Source of the DNA: Tricholoma matsutake | Taxonomy: Eukaryota; Basidiomycota; Agaricomycetes; Agaricales; Tricholomataceae | Length of the DNA: 64,000 bases | Assembly (NCBI GenBank): GCA_026075535.2 | Contig: AP026544.2 | Location: 8,990,001 to 9,054,000 of the forward strand | Direction of reading: 5' to 3' | In this document: in pieces, positions 12,409 through 22,623 of the stretch | Layout of the letters: the number at the start of each line of letters is the position of its first letter | How positions within the stretch are numbered: position 1 is the stretch's first letter | The notes under the pieces: model-generated | The model's input: the letters and a program-made list of their open reading frames with translations, nothing else | What the model was told of the DNA's origin: nothing | Database searches by the model: none | Translations under genes and position numbers: made by a program

Positions 12409-13527
12409 ATGGACGCATCAGAACGCTTCGACGCGCTTGAAAGCAATGTTTCCGGAATGCGCGCACAAATCGACTCGCTTAAATCTACGATTGAAAACTT
12501 CATTAGGACCCTCCAGGCTAACCCTACGACTAATAGTTCCCCCTTCACGACTCCAAGCGCACCTAACAACAACATTTTGCCAAACGCGTCCACTAAGGAA
12601 TGCGCCCAGATCAAACCGTCCCCCCCCACTGAATTTAATGGTGCACGTGCGCAGGGACGTGCATTCCTTAATTCCTGTGAGTTATACATTAGTCTCCAGT
12701 CGCATCAATTCATCGATGAGGCTGCAAAAATTTATTGGGCCTTCACATACATGAAATCTGAACGCGCCTATCTCTATGTGGACCGTATCCTACGTCAAAC
12801 TAAAGAACTCGGTTCTCTACCTTTCTCCACTTGGGGTGACTTTCAAGCTGAGTTCGTACGCCACTTCTGCCCCCTCAATGAACGCCACCGAGCAGTGACA
12901 CGACTTGAGTCATCCACTTACCACCAGGGACGTCGATCCGTGGACGACTATATCGATGAGTTCAAGGATTTGGTGGACATGGCAGGGTATGGGAGTGGGT
13001 TACCAGTGGTGGTGAAGTTCCGACAGGGGCTCAACCGAGAAATTCAGGACCAGATTGCACAGATGTTGGAAGGGCGCCCAGCGGACGATGATATCCTTGC
13101 TTGGTATGAAGCTGCTTCACTCTGTGACGAGAACCGACTCACAAATGCGGCATTTAATGCTGCATTCCATGCTCCAACTACCACTCATACACCCTACACC
13201 TTCAATCGAAGCCTCCCCCACCCTAACCCCATTCCTGCTTGTCAAACTCCCACACCAGCTGTCAATGTCCCAGTACCAATGGATGTTGATGCAGCCCGCA
13301 GCCGTGCACATAAGTTGGATCTCTGCTACCGTTGTGGGGAACCTGGACACAGGGCTGGAGCATGTCCCCATCGTCAGGATATCCGCATGCTCACCCCTGA
13401 GGGACGAGACAAACTCCTGCAAGATTTGTTGGCACTTGTAGATGTTGAGGAAGCGAAGGATCAAGTTGTAGAGGAGGTTAAGCTGGAAGTTGTAGAGGAG
13501 CAGGATTTTCCTATTCGCAGCGAGTGA
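12409..13527 (+). CDS. gag: Gag polyprotein of element A
   Basis: 372 residues from the first in-frame ATG (the frame is open further upstream without ATG). The N-terminus (SERFDALESNVSGMRAQID) is a predicted coiled coil. The central region (about residues 85-215), with FLNSCELYI, YWAFTYMKSERA, WGDFQAEFVRHF and REIQDQIAQM, is the retrotransposon gag/capsid domain. A CCHC zinc knuckle, CYRCGEPGHRAGAC, binds nucleic acid near residue 305. The acidic C-terminus ends at TGA 13525-13527. The gene overlaps the pol frame, which lies in the -1 frame. Gag assembles the virus-like particle that packages element RNA. It is intact. Confidence 0.93.
   Translation: MDASERFDALESNVSGMRAQIDSLKSTIENFIRTLQANPTTNSSPFTTPSAPNNNILPNASTKECAQIKPSPPTEFNGARAQGRAFLNSCELYISLQSHQFIDEAAKIYWAFTYMKSERAYLYVDRILRQTKELGSLPFSTWGDFQAEFVRHFCPLNERHRAVTRLESSTYHQGRRSVDDYIDEFKDLVDMAGYGSGLPVVVKFRQGLNREIQDQIAQMLEGRPADDDILAWYEAASLCDENRLTNAAFNAAFHAPTTTHTPYTFNRSLPHPNPIPACQTPTPAVNVPVPMDVDAARSRAHKLDLCYRCGEPGHRAGACPHRQDIRMLTPEGRDKLLQDLLALVDVEEAKDQVVEEVKLEVVEEQDFPIRSE
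13482..13527 (+). other. gag-pol overlap, pol in the -1 frame
   Basis: The pol frame is open from 13482 (after TAA 13479-13481) and gag stops at 13525-13527, a 46-nt overlap. No ATG begins pol here. The conserved run GATTTTC (GATTTTTC in element C) in the overlap is a candidate slip site but is not a canonical X-XXY-YYZ heptamer. Confidence 0.5.
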
Positions 13528-16500
13528 ATTGTACGCCCTCACTGCCTGTCCATAACCGCTTTGAAGTCTTGTCAGTTGAATCCCTGGAGAATGAATCCAT
13601 TTCTGTGACTGCTCCCCTCTCTGACCCTTCGAAGTTGGCTAAAGACGTACCTCCTCTCCCCATCTCTCCTTCTACTCCACATCCCAAAATTAAATCATGG
13701 GAGCGTAAACTACCACGCAAGTATATTGTGGCATCCACTCCCTCTGCACATTTCTTAAACCTAGCCATCGAACTGCAGACGACCGACACTGGACAGATAC
13801 TCGGTGTCTCTGCGCTCCTGGACTCTGGTGCGACTGGTCTCTTCATCGATTCCCATCTGGTACAACAACATCGTCTAAATACTCGCTCACTCTCACGTCC
13901 GATACCTGTATATAACGTGGATGGATCCCCAAATGAAGCTGGTGCCATCCGAGAGGTTGCAGACCTGGTTCTCCATTACAAAGATCATAGTGAGTGTGCC
14001 CTTTTTGCTGTCACTCAATTAGGAAAGCAAAAGGCGATTTTGGGATATCCATGGCTTCGAGACCATAACCCAGAGGTTGACTGGCGCACCGGGGAGGTTA
14101 CCATGAGCCGATGTCCATCCCGCTGTCGGACATGTTTCACAGAAGCCAGGCAAGAATGTCGTGGACAGAAGGCAGCAATACGACGAACTCAGAAGTGTCG
14201 TGCTGGACCCCTGCCTATACCTGAAGTGGAATTGGAAGGGGTTCCTGATCTAATGCCGGACTTGGATGATGATGATGAGGACCCAGAGGAAGTGGAGGAG
14301 GGTGATCGGATCTTCTACACTGCAATTCGCTCATCGCATGAGGTGTGTGCCACATCGAACATATCCCAACGCCTTGCCGAGGCCTTCCACAAAAACAACG
14401 CTGCTAAATCCTCTACTAACTCCTTACTCCCTCATCTCCATGAGTTTGAAGACGTGTTCTCCAAGGAGTCATTCGACTCTCTTCCTGCGCGTAAGCCATG
14501 GGATCACGCGATTGAACTCACCCCCGGCGCAACCCCTTCATCCTGCAAGGTCTATCCTCTCTCTCTGGAGGAACAACGGCAGCTTGACCAGTTCATCGAC
14601 GAGCACCTGGCCTCTGGACGTATTCGACCATCGAAGTCACCCATGGCCTCTCCCTTTTTCTTTGTCAAGAAGAAGGATGGCTCACTTCGACCGGTTCAAG
14701 ACTACAGAAGACTCAACAACATCACGGTCAAAAATCGCTACCCACTACCCCTCATCTCCGAACTCGTAAACCAGCTCCGTGGAGCCCAATACTTCACCAA
14801 GCTCGATGTCCGTTGGGGCTATAATAATGTGAGGATAAAGGAGGGAGATGAGTGGAAGGCAGCCTTTCATACCAACTGTGGTCTTTTTGAACTGCTTGTC
14901 ATGTTCTTTGGCCTTACTAATAGCCCTGCCACCTTTCAGACCATGATGAACGACATCTTCCATGACCTCATCCTCGAAGGCGTTGTCTGCATCTATCTTG
15001 ACGACATCCTCATCTTCACTCGCACGGTTGAAGAGCACCGTCGCATCACGCGCCTCGTCCTAGAGCGACTTCGACGGTACAAACTCTACCTTCGTCAGGA
15101 CAAATGCGAGTTCGAAAGGACCAAGATCGAGTACCTCGGCCTGATTATCTCGGAGGGTCAAGTGGAGATGGATCCTATCAAGGTAAACAGGGTCACAGCT
15201 TGGCCGACGCCCACGAACAAGAAGGAGGTGCAGTCTTTCCTGGGCTTCATCAATTTTTATCGGCGTTTTATCAAGGATTTCTCACATCATGCACGACCAC
15301 TGTTTGACTTGACAGGAAAGGAGGCATGGAGGTGGGATAATGCACAACAGGAGGTGTTCGAAAAGCTTAAGGAGATGGTCACTTCCGCTCCAATCCTTAC
15401 CTTTGCTGACGATTCGCGTCCTTTTCGTGTAGAAGCCGACAGTTCTGACTTTGCGACGGGCGCTGTGTTGTCTCAGCAGTCTCCGGAGGACCAGAAGTGG
15501 CATCCTGTTGCGTTCTACTCCAAAAGCCTTAGTGCTGTAGAGAGAAACTACGAGATCCATGACAAGGAGATGTTGGCGATAATGCGTGCGCTTGAGGAGT
15601 GGCGACACTTCCTCGAGGGTGCCCAACACAAGGTGGAAATTTGGACGGATCACAAGAACCTCGAGTACTTCATGACGGCCAAGAAATTGAACCGTCGTCA
15701 AGCTCGTTGGTCCCTGTATCTATCTAGATTCGACTTCTCCTTGCACCACCGTCCGGGTCGCAGCATGGGGAAGACCGATGCCCTATCCCAACGTGCAGAC
15801 CATGGGGATGGCAGCGGTGACAACCAAAACATTGTGCTGTTGCAGCCAGACCTGTTCACCATTCGGGCACTGGAAGGCATCGTACCCCAGGGCGAGGAGC
15901 AGGACATTCTACGTGACATTCATCACGCAAACCATAGCGGTTTACATGAGGATGTTGTCGCCCGAGCTGTTAAAGAACTGAGGAAGGGATCGACCCTTTC
16001 CTTACGTGCGGCAGAGTGGGCTGAAAAGGAGGACTTGTTGTATTTCAGGGATCGCATCTATGTTCCCAATGACCCAGACCTTCGCCGGCGCATCATATCC
16101 CAACACCATGACTCACAGATTGCTGGCCACCCCGGACGCTGGAAGACCTTGGAGCTCACCTCACGGAACTATTGGTGGCCACAAATGTCATGGCTCATTG
16201 GTCAGTATTGTCGCACTTGTGACCTTTGCTTACGCACCAAGGTCCCTCATCGCAAGCCTATTGGTGAGCTACACCCTCTTCCTGTTCCAGAGAGTCGTTG
16301 GGATGTCGTCAGCATCGACTTTGTGGTGGAATTGCCAGAGTCAAACGGGTTTGATGCGGTGATGTGCACAGTTGACTCAGTGGGAAAACACGCTCACTTC
16401 ATTCCCACTCACACCACTGTCAGTGCCCTAGGTGCCGCTCGACTCTACCTCCACCACGTGTGGAAATTACATGGACTTCCTGGTGCCTTCCTCTCGGATC

Positions 16501-17342
16501 GTGGCCCTCAGTTCATGACAGAGTTCACTCGTGAGCTGTACCGACTCCTGGGGATCAAACTCCTTGCTTCAACTGCTTATCACCCACAAACTGATGGCCA
16601 GACGGAGCGAGTCAACCAGGAACTGGAGCAGTACATCTGCCTCTTTGTCAATGAACGCCAGGACGATTGGGATGATCTCCTTCCTTTGGCCGAGTTTGGG
16701 TACAACAACCATGTCCATGCTTCCACTCAACAGACCCCTTTCCTCTTAGACACTGGACGACATCCACGCATGGGATTTGAACCTCGCCAAACTCCCTCAC
16801 ACATCGAGACAGTGAATGAGTTCACAGAACGCATGAGGGATAGCTTGGAGGAGGCAAGGGCAGCCTTAGCAAAGGCGAAGGACAACATGGCGCAATTTTA
16901 CAACCAGCGCCACTCCCCAACCCCTCAGTACAAGGTTGGTGATCGAGTTTATCTTGACTCCAGTGACATCTCCACTACACGTCCATCCAAGAAACTCGCT
17001 CATCGCTTCTTGGGACCTTTCCCCATTGTCAAGTGCGTTGGAACACATGCCTATCGTCTACGCCTCCCAGCCTCCATGTCCAGACTCCATCCCGTCTTCC
17101 ATGTCGTCAAATTGCTTCCAGCTCCCCCAGATCCGTTCCCAGGATGCCATTCACACCCACCACCACCACCTACAGTGATCGAGGGAGAACCCCAATATGA
17201 AGTCAAGTCAATCTTGGACAGCCGTTTGCGTCGAGGAAAACTCCAGTATTTGGTACATTGGAAGGGTTATGGGTATGAGGAGAACTCATGGGTCGAAGAG
17301 TCTGACGTAAATGCCCCTCGGTTAATCAAGGAATTCCACTGA
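13524..17342 (+). CDS. pol: Pol polyprotein of element A (protease, RT, RNase H, integrase, chromodomain)
   Basis: About 1,272 residues, uninterrupted; numbering here begins at 13524. The aspartic protease site DSGATG is near residue 100. Reverse transcriptase has the active site YLDD near 491-494. RNase H follows, with [10 protein letters not shown] near 710. The integrase zinc region (HH...CC, HHDSQIAGH to CDLC) spans about 860-905, and the D-D-E core has IDFVVELP near 930, LSDRGPQF near 990 and QTERVNQELEQ near 1027. A C-terminal chromodomain, with YLVHWKGYGYEENSWV, occupies about 1226-1272 and in relatives directs integration toward modified chromatin. Translation probably depends on recoding, since the frame begins inside gag without an ATG. 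All visible catalytic residues are present, so it is potentially active. Confidence 0.95.
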   Translation: MNCTPSLPVHNRFEVLSVESLENESISVTAPLSDPSKLAKDVPPLPISPSTPHPKIKSWERKLPRKYIVASTPSAHFLNLAIELQTTDTGQILGVSALLDSGATGLFIDSHLVQQHRLNTRSLSRPIPVYNVDGSPNEAGAIREVADLVLHYKDHSECALFAVTQLGKQKAILGYPWLRDHNPEVDWRTGEVTMSRCPSRCRTCFTEARQECRGQKAAIRRTQKCRAGPLPIPEVELEGVPDLMPDLDDDDEDPEEVEEGDRIFYTAIRSSHEVCATSNISQRLAEAFHKNNAAKSSTNSLLPHLHEFEDVFSKESFDSLPARKPWDHAIELTPGATPSSCKVYPLSLEEQRQLDQFIDEHLASGRIRPSKSPMASPFFFVKKKDGSLRPVQDYRRLNNITVKNRYPLPLISELVNQLRGAQYFTKLDVRWGYNNVRIKEGDEWKAAFHTNCGLFELLVMFFGLTNSPATFQTMMNDIFHDLILEGVVCIYLDDILIFTRTVEEHRRITRLVLERLRRYKLYLRQDKCEFERTKIEYLGLIISEGQVEMDPIKVNRVTAWPTPTNKKEVQSFLGFINFYRRFIKDFSHHARPLFDLTGKEAWRWDNAQQEVFEKLKEMVTSAPILTFADDSRPFRVEADSSDFATGAVLSQQSPEDQKWHPVAFYSKSLSAVERNYEIHDKEMLAIMRALEEWRHFLEGAQHKVEIWTDHKNLEYFMTAKKLNRRQARWSLYLSRFDFSLHHRPGRSMGKTDALSQRADHGDGSGDNQNIVLLQPDLFTIRALEGIVPQGEEQDILRDIHHANHSGLHEDVVARAVKELRKGSTLSLRAAEWAEKEDLLYFRDRIYVPNDPDLRRRIISQHHDSQIAGHPGRWKTLELTSRNYWWPQMSWLIGQYCRTCDLCLRTKVPHRKPIGELHPLPVPESRWDVVSIDFVVELPESNGFDAVMCTVDSVGKHAHFIPTHTTVSALGAARLYLHHVWKLHGLPGAFLSDRGPQFMTEFTRELYRLLGIKLLASTAYHPQTDGQTERVNQELEQYICLFVNERQDDWDDLLPLAEFGYNNHVHASTQQTPFLLDTGRHPRMGFEPRQTPSHIETVNEFTERMRDSLEEARAALAKAKDNMAQFYNQRHSPTPQYKVGDRVYLDSSDISTTRPSKKLAHRFLGPFPIVKCVGTHAYRLRLPASMSRLHPVFHVVKLLPAPPDPFPGCHSHPPPPPTVIEGEPQYEVKSILDSRLRRGKLQYLVHWKGYGYEENSWVEESDVNAPRLIKEFH

Positions 17343-17437
17343 TGGCACACTGCTGCACCGCGTTGCATTCAAGTCACGGACTTTGGTCGTATACGATTTC
17401 GAATGCATCGGGGCAATGCATCTTAGAGAGGGGGTGA

Positions 17438-17803
17438 TGGAAGGGGACTAGGGGGGTGCCCTGTGTGTTTTTCCTATTTTTTATGTTCGTCCCATATTTT
17501 TCCCCACCTCATTTCCTTCTATTCTTCATTTTCTATGATTTTTCCGGATTTTATTACTAATTTTCCCTTGCTATCATGTTTGTATATGTTGACACTTTTA
17601 TATTTAGAGGCGGAGTACCCCTTCCAACACATACCCCTTGGTATGATGTCATTTGGCGGCCTTGATCCGCCTATCTCCACCTTTTTCTATTTTTAGGTTA
17701 TATTTGATTTTTGTCATCTTCACATATACTGGGCATCAGCAAGGGGATCCTTAGAGTTTTCTCTTTGGATTTCCCTTTGCTAGAGGCTTAGGTTGCCCTT
17801 ATA
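17438..17803 (+). repeat. 3-prime LTR of element A
   Basis: 366 bp. It begins TGGAAGGGG instead of TGTAAGGGG (third base altered) and ends CCCTTATA. It is preceded by a G-rich polypurine tract and followed by the duplication ACTAT at 17804-17808. Confidence 0.93.
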
Positions 17804-18312
17804 ACTATGTGTTGCAGATGATACTGGGACCTCTGGGTATGGTTTTGTGGTTGTCAATAAGCAGATTATGCTTGGAAAAAGTAAGGACCCCACCATTCTT
17901 ATGGTACCCTTGTTTACTGAATGGACTTGATTCAGTCTTGGCCATCTATGCTAAATCTGCGGGGAAAGCAGGGAAACACTGCCAGGTATCTGACTCATCA
18001 AATATTGCAGCGGTGTCCAACCTGCCTATTCAGCTGTTGGATCACTTCATGGGGGTCCAATTCTGAGCCATTCCTGCTGGTCAAACCTTGCATGTGAAAA
18101 TGTTCTCCTTGGTACTTTCATCGGCTTTTCTTTGCACCCTTGCTTCTGCACCAACTGTATTAGAGAATGGACTGAAGATCTCACAGCAGGATGGGATACT
18201 ATTTAGGACCTCAAAAGAAGGCTGCGCTAACATTATAAAGGCAGTGATGTTGTTGGCTGGATGTCCAAAGAAGGCTCAACCTCTTGATGAGGAAGAGGAG
18301 CTCGAGAACTGA

Positions 18313-19090
18313 TATCTTACTTACTATATGCATCCTGTGCAGTGCCCGTACTATGTACTATGTCAAGCTTGCTCTGAGGCATCATTTGCCATGCAGCGGG
18401 GAATTTTTCTGAGATTTTCGCATATGCCTGAGGTACAGTGCAGATAAAAACCAGGGAATTTGGACGCCTGAGGCAATTTCTGGATAAAAAGTGCCCAAAG
18501 CCGTGCGGATAAAAATTAGGACCAATGGGATCAGGTATTTGGGTGAACTTTCAGGGGTCCTCTCGCACCTCTCAGAAATTTGAAAACGATGCAGAATCAC
18601 CCAATCTATCAAAAAAATTGATGAATTTTTTTTTCCCACAGGTGACACAATCAAGCAATATCTTTCAAACCACTGGCCAGGTGAGTGTAATTCCTTCAGA
18701 TTCGGATTCCTCAACCAAAAATATGTCAGAAATCAACCTGATGTGCTTTTTTCAAATCCTGCAACCCCCTTGATATTACATCATACTGTGTCCAGCAGGC
18801 ACTGATGGTGTATGATAGTAATATAGGTCGACTACGTTATGTAATAACTCAGGTGCGGAGTGACCCAAACCTCGCCGACACTAAGTAAGATAAGTAAAGC
18901 AAAGTAGTAAAATTAAAGTGAAGTAAAGTGAAGTGAAGTATTTCTCCGGTGTGTCGCGTTATTACGACATGTTTGTACACGTGATTGATGATTTCGAGTA
19001 ATATTACAAGACAGGCTTGCCACCCGAAATACTGCAGTGCCTTGTCTTCAGGTGCAACGGAAGCAGGACCCAAACACCAGTAACAGCAGG
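18313..19090. other. Intergenic with a short AGTAA/AGTGA-type repeat
   Basis: No coding signal. A purine-rich microsatellite-like run of AAGTAA, AAGTGA and GTGAAGT words lies at about 18890-18940, 150-200 bp upstream of the next gene's ATG. No signal-peptide exon for that gene could be found here. Confidence 0.4.
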
Positions 19091-20391
19091 ATGGACGCGT
19101 CTGCTGCCAACTGGAATGTAACGGTCGACGACTTCGACAGTGTGCTCTCGTATCTGGATCAGTCACAGTGGCAAACTCCCGACCCCTCAAGTCCTTCTTT
19201 TAATACAAACAACAGCCCATGGTTGATGGGGACATATCATAAAACAGATGTAGTGGGTGCATCCGTGACCTTCAACTTTACTGGCATGTTCTATGTAATC
19301 GTTACCAAAGATTTAGACTAACAAGATTTATACTGACCCGTATGCAGGCCCCGCTGTCTTTCTCTACGGACAAACTGGGCCATCATATGGCTCGTATGAG
19401 GTGCAGTTAGACTCATCATCCTCGGTATCAAGCGCATACTCTGCGAACAACGCTTCAACACCCTATTTACTTTTCGGCACCAGCAATCTTGCATATGGCG
19501 TTCATACACTCCTTCTTCGCAATCTTGGAGCTCAGAGCGGCGATGCAGACGGGAACGAGTTACTGTTTGATTTCATCCGAACTACAGTGCAGCTTGGGCC
19601 TGCTGGGTGGGTGTATCCACACTGCTATTATCTGTGTTGATCCAATTCCATATTTCGTCAATTAAGCGCTACAGTATCAAATACAACATATGAAGAAAAC
19701 AACTCTGCCCTTACTTATTTTGGGACGTGGGGCTCGAATCAGTCGCCAAATTTCAGTGGTGGCGGTTCCTCTTTTACAAACCAGGACAAAGCAACTGTCT
19801 CTCTTTCTTTCCATGGTATGTTTTTTTTTCGTGCTGAACAATTTGTCACATGATTTGTGAGGTTGTATGTTCACGTCTCTCATGTAGGCTCCGCCATATA
19901 CGTTTTTGGCGACAAGAAAAACGACCACGGGCTCTATAGCGTCACTCTAGATAACAAGACTGCCGAAGTGTACAATGGCATCTCAGGATGTGGAGGCGCG
20001 TTTGGCCCGACGTGCGAACAGATGAAGCCGACCTTGGAATACTTCGCATCAAACCTCGATAGTAGTCTGCACTTTCTCAAGATCGAGAATATTGCGGGAG
20101 TGAACCACACTTTCTTCGGTGAGTAAGAACGTCCTCATGCTGAGGGCATTACTAATTCAGGGGGAATAACCAATAGATCTCGACAGTATAGTTGTCACTG
20201 TTCCCTCAATCTACGCTCCGCGTCAGCTGGTGACGCCCTCGGTTACCTCTTCTGTGGTCTCATCACCCACTAGCTCCGGCACCAATCAAAAGAGCTTAGC
20301 CTCAACACCGCTGCCAATGGTGAATCCCCTGTTGCTACTCGCATTTGCCGTTATCTGGCTACTACGATCAAGTAGTCATGCACGTCGTTAG
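19091..20391 (+). CDS. Putative tail-anchored surface/membrane protein with beta-sandwich-like repeats
   Basis: Five exons (19091-19283, 19348-19606, 19667-19815, 19888-20118, 20177-20391) join in frame to 348 residues ending in TAG. Two similar halves carry V(T/S)FNFTG/LSFHG-type strands followed by AVFLYG and AIYVFG, the pattern of tandem galactose-binding-like (jelly-roll) modules common in basidiomycete hypothetical membrane proteins. A Ser/Thr-rich linker (about 285-320) and a short hydrophobic segment (about 328-340) followed by RSSSHARR end the protein, fitting a membrane anchor. Several N-glycosylation sequons (NVT, NFT, NTT, NKT, NHT) fit an extracellular part, yet no signal peptide is seen at this start, so a first exon may be missing. 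The first intron (19284-19347) has a GC donor. It is convergent with the hydrolase gene. Ligand unknown. Confidence 0.7.
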
Positions 20392-20806
20392 AATTTTTAG
20401 CGCGTGTATTGGAATACATGTTGATTTCATGTTAAGATTGGGTAATTTGAGATCGAGGACATTTGATGCCTTTGACGGTAACATTCTTCCTTGTCGAATG
20501 ACCAGAGTATTTGGTGGGCTTCAAAGATACCGGTAAGCGATGATCGATGATCCTTGGTACCTCCGGATCCAGGATCGGAAGAAACATGTAAATCCAACCA
20601 ATGTGCCTGATGTCACCACTTATAGTCACCCTTGGCAGCATTTCTCTGAGGTACAGGTGAGGCATCCCCCGAGATCTGAGCGTCTAAAATGTCCGCACCA
20701 AACACACGCTGTTGTAAGAGGCGGAATGTCGGAATCACCTTTATCGATACAAGAATGAACTGTTATACAAAATGGGTACAACGCAGAGAATATGAGCAGC
20801 AGAATA

Positions 20807-21965
20807 TCAAACTTGACCAAACCCAGTAGCAAACCATTCCAAAATCTGAGGCGTCATCCTTCCCAGCTTCGCCTCTTTAGTGAAAAAATCAAAAAATGGA
20901 TCGTTGTGTACCCCATTCTCTTGTATCCAGAACGTCGCGCCATCGTGAACGCTGCAGATCTGGTTCGCGAACGCTTCAATAGAGTCCCTACCGCACTCAA
21001 AGGATCCGGCAGTAACAAGCATCCGCTCAACGACTGTATTCACACCCTTGAACCAAGAATCGGGTACTCTGCTCGCCTCCACATAAGGCAGCCAGGAATC
21101 GGGAACTCCCTCGAGGACGGCCTTGCCATGAATATTATTGGCTTTGATACTGAGGATGTCGCTGCCGTCATTTGATGTTAGGTTCCCCTCTGTACCTTGC
21201 AAATCTACCCACGGGGACATGAGGAAGATTCCTCGAATGCGAGAAGGAAGTTTAAGAGGACGAACTCCCAAGACAGGGTGGAGAATATGAGAGATGAGTT
21301 GGATAGCAAGATTGCCACCGGCGGAGTCACCAGCAATTTGAATATTTTGGGGCTGAACTCCCGTTGACAGGAGATGCTCGATCGCCACAACAGCTTGCTC
21401 GAGCTGAGTGGGGAATGTGGCGGATGGAACTAGGGCTGCAATGGACGACAAGTTAGTTATATTTCACATCGAAATTCAGAGCAGACCAGGACACTTGCTA
21501 TAGTTCAGGATTGCAACACCTGCATCGATATTTTTCTTTTTGAGTTCAGCCTTAATATATTTCCAAAATGACGCTGTGAAATATTGCATGGGGAATAGAA
21601 ATCCACCGCCTGCCAAAATACGCTCAGGAGAGTCGAATGACGATGAAAACATGATACGTACCGTGGAAATACAAGATCACTCTGTCCGTTCTTTGCTTAT
21701 CGATCCAAAGGAGTCGAGTGTTCTCGCTCAATTCATCCACTATCACTGGGAGACCGTTTTGCTTCACCCAGGCTTTATATACGGTACCAGTGTCGCCCAT
21801 AGCCCATTGCAGTTGATCTACGCTCAGTTCCTTAGTGAGATAGTAGAACGCCTTGTCTCCCAACACTCGTGTCCAGGTTTTCAATCGATTGGTTCGGTGA
21901 AACGGTGATGATAGAAGGGTCCATGCGAGAACGATCGCTGTAATCGAACAACTGGTCAGATTCAT
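20807..21965 (-). CDS. Alpha/beta hydrolase, hormone-sensitive-lipase-like esterase
   Basis: Exons 21965-21662, 21609-21499 and 21435-20807 join in frame to 347 residues. The oxyanion-hole motif HGGG is at 101-104 (split across the first intron). The nucleophile elbow GDSAGG has Ser176, and the likely catalytic histidine is His315 in NGVHNDP. The acid is probably Glu285 or Asp289. These define the alpha/beta-hydrolase fold-3 (HSL/arylacetamide-deacetylase-like) family, which hydrolyses carboxylic esters; the substrate cannot be told from sequence. The N-terminus has a hydrophobic stretch (SITAIVLAWTLL) that may anchor it to the ER membrane. The start is the first ATG in frame; upstream open sequence has only TTG. 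Intron 2 has a GC donor (GCAAGT...CAG). No breaks seen. Confidence 0.85.
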
Positions 21966-22623
21966 GAAAACTGTAATTTCCAACGAAGTTTATATACGCA
22001 TGTAAAGAAACACGGAGATTAGAAGAGAGACTTTCTCCATCAGAGAAGGATTGCCATATTGTCTGTCAGCTTGAGATTGGACCACCATCTTCTTGCAGAC
22101 GCTACTAGGGATGTGCTTGACGAACTGCGCGTAGGCTAGTATATCACTCTACATTTTTAAAGACAGCTTCGAGTTCTCAGACAGTCAGACTCCATTCGTG
22201 ATTCAGGTACGGCGAAGCATGGCTGGCGGTTGCGTGATAACCGGGTTCCAACGTTGGATCAATACTGTGACAATAGTGATAACCAAGGGTCTCCATCGGA
22301 ATGCTCTTGTCTAGTCTGGAATCATAAGGACGCACGGTTTTAACCAGCATTCCAGTGTCAAACCTGAAATAGAACAGTAGCCAATATGATCAAGTGATAC
22401 ATTGAAGCCCCCATGTGTCGACAACCAGCGACAACCGTGTACAATCACAAATTATGGTTCGGAGCCAATACGGTTGCTACAAAAGTATGTGAGTCTCACC
22501 TACGTAATGGGGAGCTTGCTTTATGGACGCGTGCACGCAGCCATTCTCACGGGGCTTCAAAACCAAACAACAAAACCAGCGACGCTTACCAATCATCTGC
22601 ATTTTCGATTGGTAACCTAGAAT
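21966..22623. other. Upstream region of the hydrolase, no feature seen
   Basis: Presumably contains the hydrolase promoter (transcription leftward). Short unsupported open frames only. Confidence 0.3.

Larger units (their letters stand above)
11877..17803 (+). mobile_element. Element A: complete Ty3/gypsy chromovirus
   Basis: Two 366-bp LTRs (TGTAAGG...CCTTATA) flank intact gag and pol. The 5-bp target-site duplication ACTAT is at 11872-11876 and 17804-17808. A purine tract (AGAGAGGGGGTGA) ends at 17437, directly before the 3-prime LTR. The two LTRs differ at 7 of 366 positions by my count, six of them transitions and five at CpG sites, so this is a young insertion. Total length is 5,927 bp. 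Protein order PR-RT-RNaseH-integrase-chromodomain places it in the chromovirus branch of Metaviridae-type elements. Confidence 0.95.
10302..18312 (+). pseudogene. Unclassified transposase-like gene ('EHVFG' family) split by retrotransposon A
   Basis: Coding blocks: 10302-11200, 11253-11730, then, beyond the inserted element, 17818-17881 and about 17935-18309. The first block contains LFVFGELINAYQ, LRAEFFLEMWRKFL, IIYRDHVPG...PWLLTTEVVEHVFG, IVKDFTEKNFREMLSKL and TSDGKVRASRYNHTYTDRCGINL. The second is acidic and repeat-rich. The last has VLAIYAKSAGKAGKHCQVSDSSN and a DEEEELEN terminus. I recognise this order as a recurrent agaricomycete ORF. The E-H-V-F-G segment sits where cut-and-paste transposases carry their last acidic residue, but I cannot assign a named superfamily. 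Three TGA codons (10887, 11536, 18064) interrupt it, each fitting an arginine CGA-to-TGA change. The N-terminus is missing or unrecognised. Element A lies between the second and third blocks, in what reads as an intron. Confidence 0.6.

Noticed and set aside
12258..12689. Minus-strand open frames over element A (also 13511-13948, 15282-15701)
   Set aside because: Shadows of the intact gag and pol frames.
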